Assembly (NCBI RefSeq): GCF_017565305.1
Contig: NZ_JAGEKP010000017.1
Location: 88,647-152,646 of the forward strand
From: Leifsonia sp. TF02-11
GTDB taxonomy: Bacteria; Actinomycetota; Actinomycetes; Actinomycetales; Microbacteriaceae
Direction: 5' to 3'
DNA: 64,000 bases
Positions 9,301 to 16,377 of this stretch are shown here, in pieces; position 1 is the stretch's first letter; every line of letters begins with the position of its first letter. The position numbers and the translations under genes were made by a program. The notes under the pieces were generated by a model that was not told the origin of the DNA, did no database searches, and worked only from the letters and a program-made list of their open reading frames with translations.

Positions 9301-9419
9301 GCGCCGAGCACGGCGGCCGACGCGCCGTCCGGCAACTCGAGCACGCAGCGCTGCGCCGGGTCGAGCTCGAGGACCGGGTCGGCATCGTCGATGCGCGGTC
9401 GGAAACCTCGGGCTGTCAT
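6315..9419 (-). CDS. adnA: AdnA-like helicase-nuclease subunit
   Basis: Partner of AdnB. The 1034-residue protein has Walker A LGAPGTGKTSVL near its N terminus, but the motif II region reads AVFVDDLQEAT instead of the DExxD signature, fitting the view that the AdnA motor is the weaker one. The C-terminal RecB-like nuclease is intact in outline: GTVVHAVLEEA and VIVDLKTGR with HAQLGAYQLAL downstream. The open frame extends well upstream, but the ATG at 9419 is preferred because TACCGT lies exactly 7 nt before it (leaderless geometry) and because homology begins there. It precedes adnB by 13 nt in the same operon and is divergent from the DUF3107 gene. Confidence 0.92.
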   Translation of the reverse strand: MTARGFRPRIDDADPVLELDPAQRCVLELPDGASAAVLGAPGTGKTSVLVEAIAERVHERGYSAAQVLALSASRASATALRDRIALRLGVPTPGPLARTATSLAFQLVGDQAKRNGWEPPRLLTGGDQDQIIAELLNGHLEDGTGPAWPASLGPEVRILRGFRTELRELIGRCAERGVSPARLAELGAITGRDEWRAASRFIAEYQTVLDSFRGGYVDSAELIASAVSVVREGSSLDGVRAVFVDDLQEATVATIALLRAVAARGVAVIAFGDPDVASTTFRGAEVSALGQLGTRLDVPVTRIVLGTAHRQTPVLRELTSRVTERIGAAAAGVHRVAAPARQPQEDSGPEVLVVRAPSAPAEAARLARLLRERRLIDGVPWSSMAVVVRSGAHIPGLARSLAVAEVPTTTSIAGRPLRDDYAARQLVTIAGVALGAQPLTPEVATELLIGPFGGLDAVSLRRLRLALRQEELAGDGNRAGDDLLVEALADPAHLATIDSSPARRAARLAETLRGCRQKAAAGATIEELLWHAWERSGLASRWLEQSERSGIVADEADRHLDGVVALFTAARRFVERSPERPAADFVVELLGAEVPEDTLAARTTGDAVLVCTPSATVGREFEVVAVAGLQESVWPNLRLRGSLLHPQELDDALAGRRPETTDERADVLGDELRMFALAVSRARRQVVLTATANDDEQPSPFLRLAAGLAVDDDDPGIHPLSLRGMVGRLRRRLVTTGSPDAADALARLAEAGVEGADPADWYGLVEPSTTEPLVDLDDPEAMVKVSPSRLGTFEKSPLVWFIDEMAASPSGLAAGIGTVVHAVLEEASETDETSVDVLWAGIERRWSQLQFESPWIEERERRRTRGLVAGVSEYLRDFQRAGGRLLGSEGAFELDLGRARISGKIDRVEETPDGAVVIVDLKTGRTVPSAAETASHAQLGAYQLALEHGAVEAGERPPGGAKLLFVAKGVRGKAYREVVQERVDEESLRRLEERVAAAAEGMAGATFAGVVDLGDRDPHAAYGYRIHLVPAVSA

Positions 9420-9432
9420 GTCCTTCACGGTA
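9420..9432 (-). promoter_or_regulatory. -10-like box for a leaderless start (adnA)
   Basis: On the minus strand TACCGT (9432-9427) is followed by 7 nt (GAAGGAC) and then the ATG at 9419. The GAAGGA could instead be read as a ribosome site, but it is too close to the ATG to work well. Confidence 0.5.
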
Positions 9433-9527
9433 TCGGCGTCCGCCGACAGAGAACGCGACCGAGCCCCGCGAGCCGCGTGCCGTAGTCTGAACTCGCAACC
9501 GCCGGTCTGATTCGAAAGGCACATCCC

Positions 9528-9752
9528 GTGGAGATCCGCATCGGAATCGTCAACGCCCCCCGCGAGCTCAGCTTCGAGTCGGCCCAGTCGGCCGAGGAGC
9601 TCACCGAGCAGATCCAGGCCGGCCTCACCAGCGGCACCGGAATCCTCAAGCTCACCGACGACAAGGGCCGCGTCTACATCGTCCCGACGGCCGGCATCGC
9701 GTACGTCGAGGTCGGCACCGAGGAGTCGCGCCGCATCGGCTTCGTCGGCTAG
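9528..9752 (+). CDS. DUF3107 family small protein
   Basis: A 74-residue protein beginning MEIRIGIVNAPREL and ending in an ETGTEESRR-type tail (VEVGTEESRRIGFVG). It matches the DUF3107 family, whose mycobacterial member is known as TB9.4. The function is unknown. The GTG start at 9528 has an AAAGG ribosome site 7 nt upstream, and a TAGTCT hexamer at 9483-9488 gives a plausible promoter with a leader of about 33 nt. It is followed 9 nt later by a small membrane-protein gene and is divergent from adnA. Confidence 0.88.
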   Translation: MEIRIGIVNAPRELSFESAQSAEELTEQIQAGLTSGTGILKLTDDKGRVYIVPTAGIAYVEVGTEESRRIGFVG

Positions 9753-9761
9753 ATTCCTCGC

Positions 9762-10064
9762 GTGGAACTGCTCTTCGTCGCGCTCGCCGGCGCCATCCTC
9801 GGCCTCGGCGCCCGGTACCTCCTGCCGAACCGTCACACGCACGGCTCCGTGCTCATCCCGGCCCTCGGGGTGAGCGTCGCGTGCATCCTCTGGGTCGCCC
9901 TCACCTGGGCCGGACTGAAGTGGAACGGCGGCTGGATCTGGTGGATCACGCTGCTCGGCACCGCGGCGATCGTCGTGGTCGCGGACCTCGTCATCGGGCG
10001 GGTTCGCACGAGCCACGACGACAAGCTCCTGCACACGCTCGCCAAAGGCGCCGTCGCCCGCTGA
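9762..10064 (+). CDS. small integral membrane protein, unknown function
   Basis: A 100-residue protein with a GTG start and three hydrophobic segments: residues about 3-20 (LLFVALAGAILGLGARYLL), 31-50 (LIPALGVSVACILWVALTW) and 58-77 (WIWWITLLGTAAIVVVADLV), followed by a charged tail. No family is recognised with certainty. It lies 9 nt after the DUF3107 gene, so the two are probably co-transcribed. The real start is the GTG, as no ATG is available before the first membrane segment. Confidence 0.75.
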   Translation: MELLFVALAGAILGLGARYLLPNRHTHGSVLIPALGVSVACILWVALTWAGLKWNGGWIWWITLLGTAAIVVVADLVIGRVRTSHDDKLLHTLAKGAVAR

Positions 10065-10287
10065 CACGACCCGCCGTCGGCTACGGAGGACATCCGCCGT
10101 CGGCGGCCCCCGATCGGCAGCTAACGGAGGAGTTCGGCGGCCGTTGCGACCGCAACTCCTCCGTTGCCTACGGCCATAAGGGCGTCGCTAACGGAGGAGA
10201 TCGGCGCCGAGATCGGCCGCAACTCCTCCGTTGGCCGCTTTCCGGAGCAGTCTCGGGGTGAAACTCCTCCGTTGCCGACGACAGCGA
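10065..10287. repeat. cluster of AACGGAGGAG inverted repeats between convergent genes
   Basis: This 223-bp gap has no gene. It holds three copies of AACTCCTCCGTT (10154-10165, 10221-10232, 10263-10274), two of them paired with upstream copies of its complement: AACGGAGGAGTT at 10123-10134 (perfect 12-bp arms, 19-nt loop) and AACGGAGGAG at 10190-10199 (10-bp arms). The third has only a decayed left arm (CCGGAGCAG near 10243), and a stray CTACGGAGGA stands at 10081. They lie between the stops of the small membrane protein gene and the MiaE-like gene, so they may terminate both transcripts. Confidence 0.75.
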
Positions 10288-11025
10288 TCAGGCCGTCAGG
10301 CCCAGGGCGTCCATCCGGCGCGTGTGCGCAGCGATCAGCTCGGTGAAGATGGGCTCGATGCGCTCGTCGTCCGCGCGATTGCCCGACAGGTGCAGAGCGG
10401 AGCGCGCGACCAGCAGCGTGTCGCCGACCAGCCTGCGCCCCCACATGGCCAGGCGTGAGCCCAGCTGCGGATCCGTCTCGATCTCGGCGCGCAGCACCTC
10501 CAACAATCCCTCCTGACCGGAATCCGAGCCGAGCAGCTGGGCCACGCGCGGGCCGACGTCTCCGGGGAGGCCGCCCGCCAGCCGGATGAAGAAGTCGTCG
10601 AGAAGACCGCCCGCCATCAGGGCGGCGAGCAGGGTCTCCCGCCAATCGGCGCCGATCAGCAGCGCGCGGAAGCCCTCGATCTCGTCGGCGAACGGCCGCA
10701 TGACGGCGGAGGGCTCGTCGCCGCGACGCCGGATCTCGGCCACGATGCCGTGGTGCTTCGAGAGCGCCAGCCCGGCTGCGACCGCGACGGCCTCCTTGGC
10801 GCGCAGCGCGTCGACGCTCCGCGCACCTGGCGCGTCGGTGTCGGCCGCAACGCGCGAAAGCGTCTGGAACTGCTCCAGCTGCAGGTAGGCGGCCTGGCCC
10901 AGGTACGGCAGGAGGTCGGGCATCACCTCGTGCAGGTCGACGCGCACGGACGGCGGCCGCGGGGCGCGCGGCGCGAGGCGGGGAAGCTCGACCGCGGGTC
11001 GGCGTCTGGTGAACCACGTTGACAC
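10288..11025 (-). CDS. ferritin-fold MiaE-like protein
   Basis: A 245-residue all-helical protein of the actinobacterial MiaE_2/ferritin-like family, related to the diiron tRNA 2-methylthio-N6-isopentenyladenosine hydroxylase. Potential metal-site features are LEQFQTLSR (about residue 50), KHHGIVAEIRRRG, and an EIEGFRALLIGADWRETLL helix. Whether it really modifies tRNA is not shown here. The frame continues far upstream, but the GTG at 11025 (VSTWFTRRR) is chosen because TACACT ends exactly 7 nt before it. It is divergent from a DEAD-box helicase gene, the same pairing I recall at the mycobacterial rhlE locus. Confidence 0.82.
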   Translation of the reverse strand: MSTWFTRRRPAVELPRLAPRAPRPPSVRVDLHEVMPDLLPYLGQAAYLQLEQFQTLSRVAADTDAPGARSVDALRAKEAVAVAAGLALSKHHGIVAEIRRRGDEPSAVMRPFADEIEGFRALLIGADWRETLLAALMAGGLLDDFFIRLAGGLPGDVGPRVAQLLGSDSGQEGLLEVLRAEIETDPQLGSRLAMWGRRLVGDTLLVARSALHLSGNRADDERIEPIFTELIAAHTRRMDALGLTA

Positions 11026-11038
11026 GTACAGCAGTGTA
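11026..11038 (-). promoter_or_regulatory. -10-like box for a leaderless start (MiaE-like gene)
   Basis: On the minus strand TACACT (11038-11033) is followed by 7 nt and the GTG start at 11025. This placement decides the start within a long open frame. Confidence 0.55.
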
Positions 11039-11148
11039 ACGGGGACGTCCAGTAGGCTTGTGGTGCCGTCGGCGCAGGATCGACGGCCCTGCGCCTGCGA
11101 AGAGAGACAGGGCGTGGACTCACTTTTCGACCGACAGGCAACATTTAC

Positions 11149-12627
11149 GTGACTTTCTCCGAACTCAATATCGACCAGGACATGGTGGACGCCCTCGCCA
11201 GCAAGGGCATCGTCGAGCCGTTCCCCATCCAGGCGCAGACCATCCCGCTCGCCCTCGACGGCCAGGACATCATCGGCCAGGCAAAGACCGGAACGGGTAA
11301 GACCTTCGGCTTCGGCCTCCCGATCATCCAGCGACTCGGCCTCGACCCGGCTCCCGGCGTCCAGGCCCTCGTCGTCGTCCCGACGCGCGAGCTCGCCGTC
11401 CAGGTCTTCGAAGACCTCGAGCAGGCCGCGTCCAACCGCTCGACGACGGTGACCGCCATCTACGGCGGCAAGGCGTACGAAGGGCAGATCGCCCAGCTCA
11501 AGGCCGGCGCGCAGATCGTCGTCGGCACGCCCGGCCGGCTGCTCGACCTGGCCGGCCAGCGCCTCCTGAACCTCTCCAACGTGCGCGAGATGGTGCTCGA
11601 CGAGGCCGACAAGATGCTGGACCTCGGCTTCCTCTCCGACATCGAGAAGCTGTTCGCGCAGACCCCGGCGACCCGGCACACGATGCTCTTCTCGGCCACG
11701 ATGCCCGGCCCGATCGTGGCGCTGGCCCGTCGCTTCATGACGCGGCCCATCCACATCCGCGCCACCGACCCCGACGAAGGTCAGGTGCAGGCGAACATCA
11801 AGCACCTCATCTACCGGGCGCACTCGCTCGACAAGGACGAAGTGGTCGCGCGCATCCTCCAGGCCGAGGGCCGCGGCAAGACCGTCATCTTCACCCGCAC
11901 CAAGCGGGCGGCGGCCAAGCTGGTCGAGGAGCTCGGCGACCGCGGCTTCAACGCCGCCGCGGTGCACGGCGACCTCAACCAGGAGCAGCGCGAGCGCGCG
12001 ATGGCCGCGTTCAAGGCCGGCAAGAAGGACGTGCTCATCGCGACCGACGTGGCCGCCCGCGGCATCGACGTCGACGACGTGACCCACGTCATCAACCACA
12101 CCATCCCCGACGACGAGAAGACCTACCTGCACCGCGCGGGCCGCACGGGACGTGCGGGCAAGACGGGGATCGCGGTCACCTTCGTGGACTGGGAAGACCT
12201 GCACAAGTGGGCGCTCATCAACCGCGCCCTCGAGTTCGGTCAGCCCGAGCCGACCGAGACCTACTCGTCGTCGCCGCACCTGTACAGCGACCTCGGCATC
12301 CCGGAGGGCGCCAAGGGCCGGCTCAAGTCGACACCGGCGGTCAAGGCTCCCGAGAACCAGGACGGCGCGCGCCGCGACTCGACCGGCCCCGCCAACCAGG
12401 GCGAAGGCCGATCGCGCAACCGTCGCCGTCGCACCCGCTCCGGCGGTGCGGCAAGCGAGGGCACGACGGCTCCCGCTGCGGCGTCGACCGACGGCGGCGG
12501 CGAGCAGAAGGCCGCGGCCGCGGGAACGCACGACGGAGGCGGTGCGCAGCACCGCGACGGCAACAGTGCACCTCGCCGGCGCCGCCGTCGCTCGCGCGGC
12601 GGCTCTCCCGCGACGCCCGCGAGCTGA
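11149..12627 (+). CDS. DEAD-box ATP-dependent RNA helicase (RhlE-like)
   Basis: Unwinds RNA duplexes in ribosome assembly or mRNA decay. The 492-residue protein shows every core motif in order: Q motif (FPIQAQTIP), Walker A AKTGTGKT, PTREL, TPGR, DEAD (LDEADKMLDLGF), SAT (LFSATMPG), then VIFTRTK, ATDVAARGIDV and HRAGRTGRAGK. After about residue 390 comes a low-complexity, Arg/Gly/Ala-rich tail (RSRNRRRRTRS and RRRRRRSRGG blocks) typical of actinobacterial members and likely to bind RNA. The GTG start at 11149 gives the family N terminus MTFSELNID. A TAGGCT hexamer at 11053-11058 could give a leader of about 85 nt. A strong palindromic terminator follows. Confidence 0.95.
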   Translation: MTFSELNIDQDMVDALASKGIVEPFPIQAQTIPLALDGQDIIGQAKTGTGKTFGFGLPIIQRLGLDPAPGVQALVVVPTRELAVQVFEDLEQAASNRSTTVTAIYGGKAYEGQIAQLKAGAQIVVGTPGRLLDLAGQRLLNLSNVREMVLDEADKMLDLGFLSDIEKLFAQTPATRHTMLFSATMPGPIVALARRFMTRPIHIRATDPDEGQVQANIKHLIYRAHSLDKDEVVARILQAEGRGKTVIFTRTKRAAAKLVEELGDRGFNAAAVHGDLNQEQRERAMAAFKAGKKDVLIATDVAARGIDVDDVTHVINHTIPDDEKTYLHRAGRTGRAGKTGIAVTFVDWEDLHKWALINRALEFGQPEPTETYSSSPHLYSDLGIPEGAKGRLKSTPAVKAPENQDGARRDSTGPANQGEGRSRNRRRRTRSGGAASEGTTAPAAASTDGGGEQKAAAAGTHDGGGAQHRDGNSAPRRRRRRSRGGSPATPAS

Positions 12628-12652
12628 GGCCGACCCGCGCCAACAGACGGAG

Positions 12653-12684
12653 AACGCCGCCCGCCGATATCGGCGGGCGGCGTT
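12653..12684. terminator. 32-bp perfect palindrome, terminator
   Basis: AACGCCGCCCGCCGAT is followed immediately by its exact complement, and the plus strand continues TTTCCTGT. It stands 25 bp after the DEAD-box helicase stop and before the convergent secreted-protein gene, so it can stop transcription from both sides. Confidence 0.85.
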
Positions 12685-12729
12685 TCCTGTCAGACCGTTT
12701 CCTGTCGGCGGGAGGGGCGCTCCGGGCGC

Positions 12730-13884
12730 TCAGTACCAGTTGGGGTCGTGGCTCATCTCGAAGCTCCACGCCGCACACGGCGATCCGTAGGCACGGTTGA
12801 TGTAGTCGAGACCCCAGTCGACCTGCGTGTTCTGGTTGGTCATCCAGTCGGAGCCGGCGGACGACATCTTGCTGGCCGGAAGGGACTGCGGGATGCCGTA
12901 GGCGCCGCTCGAGCTGTTGAAGGCGTCCGCGCGCCACCCCGACTCGTGGTTCCACAGTTTGATGAGGCAGCCCATCTGGTCCTGGCCCCACCCGAAGGCC
13001 GCCAGTCGGCTGGACGCGTAGGCCTGCGCCGCCGCCGGGTCGACGTTCATGCCGGGCGGAGGCGCGAAACCGTCGGAGCCGCCGCCGCTGTTCGCGGCCT
13101 GCGCCGCCGCCTGGGCGGCAGCGACGCCCGCGGCGTACTGCTGCTCCACCGACGCCTCGGTGTTCTGCAGCGACGCCAGCTGCGCGTACAGCGTGTTCGC
13201 GTGCTGCTGCTGGTCGGCGAGCTGCGCGTCGGCCGCTGCCTTCGCCGCGGTCGCCACCTGCAGCGCCTTCTGCGCGTCCTTGTCCCGCTGATCGCGGATC
13301 TTCTGCGCCGCCGCCGCCTGCTCGCTGAGCGCCGCGGCGGCGTTCTTCTGCGCTGCGGCCTGCGCGAACATGCCGGACGCCTGGTCGGCGAGCCGGGACA
13401 TCGCGCCCAGCTGATAGAGCAACGACTGCTTGGACCCGCCCGTGGCGAACGCACCGGGTGAACCTGTACCGCCGAGGAAGAGCCTGATCGACACGTCGGA
13501 GGTCCCCGAGCGCGTCAGCTGCGCCGCGAACTTACCGCTCTCGGCCCGCAGTTGGTCGGCCTTCGCGGCCGCCGCCTGCGCCTGCTGCCCGAGGTCCTGG
13601 GCCTTGGCCGTCGCGGCCTTCAGGGCGGCCTCCGCCTGGCCGTACTCGCCGAGGCGTTTCACGGCCAGGTCCCCTGCGGCGTTCGCCGCCGTCTGCAGGG
13701 AGGTCAGCAGGGCGTTGATGCGGTCGACCTCGGCCTGCGCCGCGGCGGCGTTCGCCTTGGCGGCCTGCACGTCGTCCCAGGAGGGGTAGGAGTCCGCGTT
13801 CGCCGGTGCAGCGCCGCCCGCCACCGTCAGCGCGCAGACCAGCGCTGCAACCGTGATCGTAGACGTCCAGACTCGCCGAGCCAC
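12730..13884 (-). CDS. secreted coiled-coil protein with transglycosylase-like C-terminal domain
   Basis: A 384-residue exported protein. Residues 1-30 form a signal peptide (basic start, VAALVCALTVAGGAAPANA). Residues about 35-265 are Ala/Gln-rich coiled coil. After a Gly/Ser/Pro linker, residues about 300-384 are a lysozyme-like domain (WGQDQMGCLIKLWNHESGW, GAYGIPQSLPASKM, VDWGLDYINRAYGSPCAAW) with the catalytic-type Glu in NHESGW and two cysteines that could pair. It resembles peptidoglycan-acting aggregation-promoting-factor/transglycosylase proteins and probably acts in the cell wall. The GTG start at 13884 has a GCGAGG ribosome site, and TAGCCT at 13920-13915 may be its -10 box. Confidence 0.85.
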   Translation of the reverse strand: MARRVWTSTITVAALVCALTVAGGAAPANADSYPSWDDVQAAKANAAAAQAEVDRINALLTSLQTAANAAGDLAVKRLGEYGQAEAALKAATAKAQDLGQQAQAAAAKADQLRAESGKFAAQLTRSGTSDVSIRLFLGGTGSPGAFATGGSKQSLLYQLGAMSRLADQASGMFAQAAAQKNAAAALSEQAAAAQKIRDQRDKDAQKALQVATAAKAAADAQLADQQQHANTLYAQLASLQNTEASVEQQYAAGVAAAQAAAQAANSGGGSDGFAPPPGMNVDPAAAQAYASSRLAAFGWGQDQMGCLIKLWNHESGWRADAFNSSSGAYGIPQSLPASKMSSAGSDWMTNQNTQVDWGLDYINRAYGSPCAAWSFEMSHDPNWY

Positions 13885-13934
13885 TCGAACCTCGCTTCCC
13901 GATCCCCGCCGACCAGGCTAACCGCAGGTTCAGC

Positions 13935-14801
13935 TCACGCGTAGAAGGGCGCCGCGCCTGTCGCTTCTTCGATCATCCGGTCGACGACGGCCGGATCCGT
14001 CGTGTTCTCCCCCAGCCGGTTGGGCTTTCCCGCGCCGTGGTAGTCGCTGGATCCGGTGATCGCGAGGCCGTACTTCTCGGCGTAGCGGCGCAGCTCGGCC
14101 ACGCCCTCCGGCCGGTTCTCGCGGTGGTCGAGCTCGAGGCCGAACAGCCCGGCGTCGACCAGCCTCCTGAGTCGCTGCTCGGGGATGACGCCGCGGCTGC
14201 TCGTCGCCGGGTGCGCTAGCACGGGAACGCCGCCCGCACCGCGGATGAGGCGGACCCCTGTCATCGGATCCGGCGCGTAGTGCGGCTGGAAGTAGCCGCT
14301 GCGCCAGTGCAGGATGCCGGCGAACGCTGCGCTGCGGTCTTCGGCGAGGCCACGGGCGACGAGGGCGTCGGCGATGTGCGGCCGGCCGACCGTCGCCCCC
14401 TCTGTCGCCTGTGCGAGCACGTCGTCCCAGGTGATGTCGTAGTCCTCGGCGATGCGGCGCACCATGTCCTCCGCGCGGCGCATCCGACCCTCGCGGATAC
14501 GCAGGGTCTCTGCGACGAGTGCGTCGTTCGCGGGATCGAAGAGGTAGCCGAGCATGTGGACGCTGGCGAACTCGACGCGCGTGGACAATTCCATCCCGGG
14601 AATCACCGTCACCCCGACCTGCGCTCCGGCATCGGCGGCGGCCGCCCAGCCGGCCGTCGAGTCGTGGTCGGTGAGCGCGACGGCGCCGAGGCCCGCGACG
14701 GCCGCGGCGCGCACGAGCTCGGCGGGAGTCTCCGTGCCGTCCGACACGCTCGAGTGCGTGTGGAGGTCGACGGGCCCGCGGAACCGTCGCTGCGCAGCCA
14801 T
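13935..14801 (-). CDS. PHP-domain phosphoesterase
   Basis: A 288-residue metal-dependent phosphoesterase of the PHP family. Motifs seen: VDLHTHSSVSDGTETP at the N terminus, LTDHDST, PGMELS, LAHPATSSRG and a C-terminal GSSDYHG, which together supply the His/Asp/Glu metal ligands. The substrate cannot be told; relatives hydrolyse 3',5'-nucleoside bisphosphates. The start at 14801 (MAAQRRF) is chosen over the ATG at 14810 because TAGGAT ends 7 nt before it. The gene is divergent from pepP with only 24 bp between start codons. Confidence 0.9.
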   Translation of the reverse strand: MAAQRRFRGPVDLHTHSSVSDGTETPAELVRAAAVAGLGAVALTDHDSTAGWAAAADAGAQVGVTVIPGMELSTRVEFASVHMLGYLFDPANDALVAETLRIREGRMRRAEDMVRRIAEDYDITWDDVLAQATEGATVGRPHIADALVARGLAEDRSAAFAGILHWRSGYFQPHYAPDPMTGVRLIRGAGGVPVLAHPATSSRGVIPEQRLRRLVDAGLFGLELDHRENRPEGVAELRRYAEKYGLAITGSSDYHGAGKPNRLGENTTDPAVVDRMIEEATGAAPFYA

Positions 14802-14825
14802 GCCCTCCATCCTAGGAGTGGAAGA
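14802..14825. promoter_or_regulatory. very short divergent promoter region (PHP gene / pepP)
   Basis: Minus strand: TAGGAT (14814-14809) then 7 nt to the PHP ATG at 14801. Plus strand: TAGGAG (14813-14818) then 7 nt to the pepP ATG at 14826. The two boxes overlap on a CCTAGG core. The pepP box lacks the final T, and GGAG could serve pepP as a ribosome site instead. Confidence 0.45.
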
Positions 14826-16355
14826 ATGGTCGGCATGTCGTCCGAGAACACCACCGCACCCGCCAGCACAGAGCAGGACGCCCCTCGCGCCACGGCGAAC
14901 CGGTCCACCACGCCCGGTTCCGACGCGTTCCGCGCCTACATCGGCAGCAACTGGGCGGAGCGTCCGGAGGTCGTGCCCGGTGCCCGCGAGCAGGCCTCCT
15001 ACGCCGCGGCGCGCCGCGCGCGCGTCTCCGAGCTGTACCCGGGGCGCCGGCTGATCATCCCCGCCGGTCGGCTCAAGCAGCGCTCCAACGACACGGACTT
15101 CGCGTTCCGCGCGCACTCGGCCTTCGCCCACCTCACCGGCTGGGGGTCCGACTCAGAGCCCGGCAGCGTCCTGGTGCTCGAGCCGAACGGTTCGGGACAC
15201 GACGCGACCCTCTACTTCCGGGAGCGCGCGGGTCGCGACTCCGACGAGTTCTACGCCAACCCCGAGATCGGCGAGTTCTGGATCGGCCCCCGCCCCTCGC
15301 TCGCGCAGGTCGCCGGCGACCTCGGCCTGCCGACCCGAGGGATCGCCGAGGTGGAGACCGTGCTCGACGCGGTCGACGCTGCCACCCTCGTGCTGCGGGA
15401 GGCCGACCCCGAGCTGACCGACCGCGTCGACGCGACGCGGCTGGTCCTCGCCGCCGAGGCGGGCGCCGACCTCGATCCGGAAGACCACGCGGACGACGAC
15501 GCCCTCGCACGCGACCTGTCCGAGCTGCGCCTGGTCAAGGACGCCTTCGAGGTCGCGGAGCTGCGAGCAGCCATCGCCGCGACCGCCGCCGGCTTCGACG
15601 ACGTGATCTCCGACCTCCCGCGCATCGTCGCCCACCCGCGGGGCGAGCGTCTCGTGGAGGGCGTCTTCAACGGGCGCGCCCGCGCGGACGGCAACGCGGT
15701 CGGCTACGACACGATCGCCGCCAGCGGACCGCACGCGTGCATCCTGCACTGGACGCGCAACGACGGGCCCGTGGTGCCCGGCGACCTGATCCTGCTCGAC
15801 GCCGGTGTGGAGGTCGACAGCTACTACACCGCCGACATCACTCGCACCTTCCCCGTCGACGGCACGTTCAGCGAGACCCAGCGCTTGGTCTACGAGACGG
15901 TCAGGGAGGCTGCGGACGCGGCGTTCGCGATCGTGCGTCCCGGCATCCGGTTCCGCGAGATCCACGCGACGGCGATGGCGGTGATCGCCCGCCGCACGGC
16001 CGAATGGGGTCTGCTGCCGGTGTCCGCGGAGGACGCGCTGCAGGCCGACAACCAGCACCACCGGCGCTACATGGTGCACGGCACCAGCCACCACCTGGGC
16101 CTCGACGTGCACGATTGCGCCCAGGCCCGCCGGGAGATGTACCTCGACGGCGTGCTGGAGCCCGGCATGGTCTTCACGATCGAGCCCGGCCTGTACTTCC
16201 AGCCGGACGACCTGACCGTCCCCGAGCGGTTCCGCGGTATCGGCGTGCGCATCGAGGACAACATCCTCGTGACGGCCGACGGCGCGGAGAACCTCTCGAT
16301 CGCGCTCCCCCGCACCGCGGACGACGTGGAGGCGTGGGTGCGTCGGCTCAGCTGA
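14826..16355 (+). CDS. pepP: Xaa-Pro aminopeptidase (aminopeptidase P)
   Basis: Removes N-terminal residues preceding proline. The 509-residue protein has an N-terminal aminopeptidase-P domain (RRLIIPAGRLKQRSNDTDF; HLTGWGSDSEPGSV) and a pita-bread metallopeptidase domain with the two-metal ligand set: LLDAGVEVDSYYTADITRTF (Asp, Asp), HGTSHHLGLDVHD (His), FTIEPGLYF (Glu) and RIEDNILVT (Glu). About 35 residues at the N terminus are Ala/Thr/Ser-rich and probably disordered. The ATG at 14826 has GGAG 8 nt upstream; an ATG at 14835 is also possible. The last codons lie inside a terminator stem. Confidence 0.95.
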   Translation: MVGMSSENTTAPASTEQDAPRATANRSTTPGSDAFRAYIGSNWAERPEVVPGAREQASYAAARRARVSELYPGRRLIIPAGRLKQRSNDTDFAFRAHSAFAHLTGWGSDSEPGSVLVLEPNGSGHDATLYFRERAGRDSDEFYANPEIGEFWIGPRPSLAQVAGDLGLPTRGIAEVETVLDAVDAATLVLREADPELTDRVDATRLVLAAEAGADLDPEDHADDDALARDLSELRLVKDAFEVAELRAAIAATAAGFDDVISDLPRIVAHPRGERLVEGVFNGRARADGNAVGYDTIAASGPHACILHWTRNDGPVVPGDLILLDAGVEVDSYYTADITRTFPVDGTFSETQRLVYETVREAADAAFAIVRPGIRFREIHATAMAVIARRTAEWGLLPVSAEDALQADNQHHRRYMVHGTSHHLGLDVHDCAQARREMYLDGVLEPGMVFTIEPGLYFQPDDLTVPERFRGIGVRIEDNILVTADGAENLSIALPRTADDVEAWVRRLS

Positions 16356-16367
16356 CGCACCCACGCC
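16331..16367. terminator. hairpin overlapping the pepP stop codon
   Basis: GGCGTGGGTGCGTC (16331-16344) pairs perfectly over 14 bp with 16354-16367; the loop is 9 nt. The pepP TGA (16353-16355) sits at the loop/stem border, so the stem's left arm is coding sequence. The convergent stress-protein gene ends 10 bp later. Confidence 0.75.
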
Positions 16368-16377
16368 GAAGAATCGC

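Noticed and set aside
5853..9485. A plus-strand open frame of about 1200 codons across adnB and adnA
   Set aside because: No recognisable domain and composition typical of a complementary-strand shadow; the opposite strand has complete helicase-nuclease motifs.
10288..12552. Extension of the MiaE-like frame over the DEAD-box helicase gene
   Set aside because: The part upstream of 11025 is a shadow of the helicase gene, and a well-placed -10-like box precedes the GTG at 11025.
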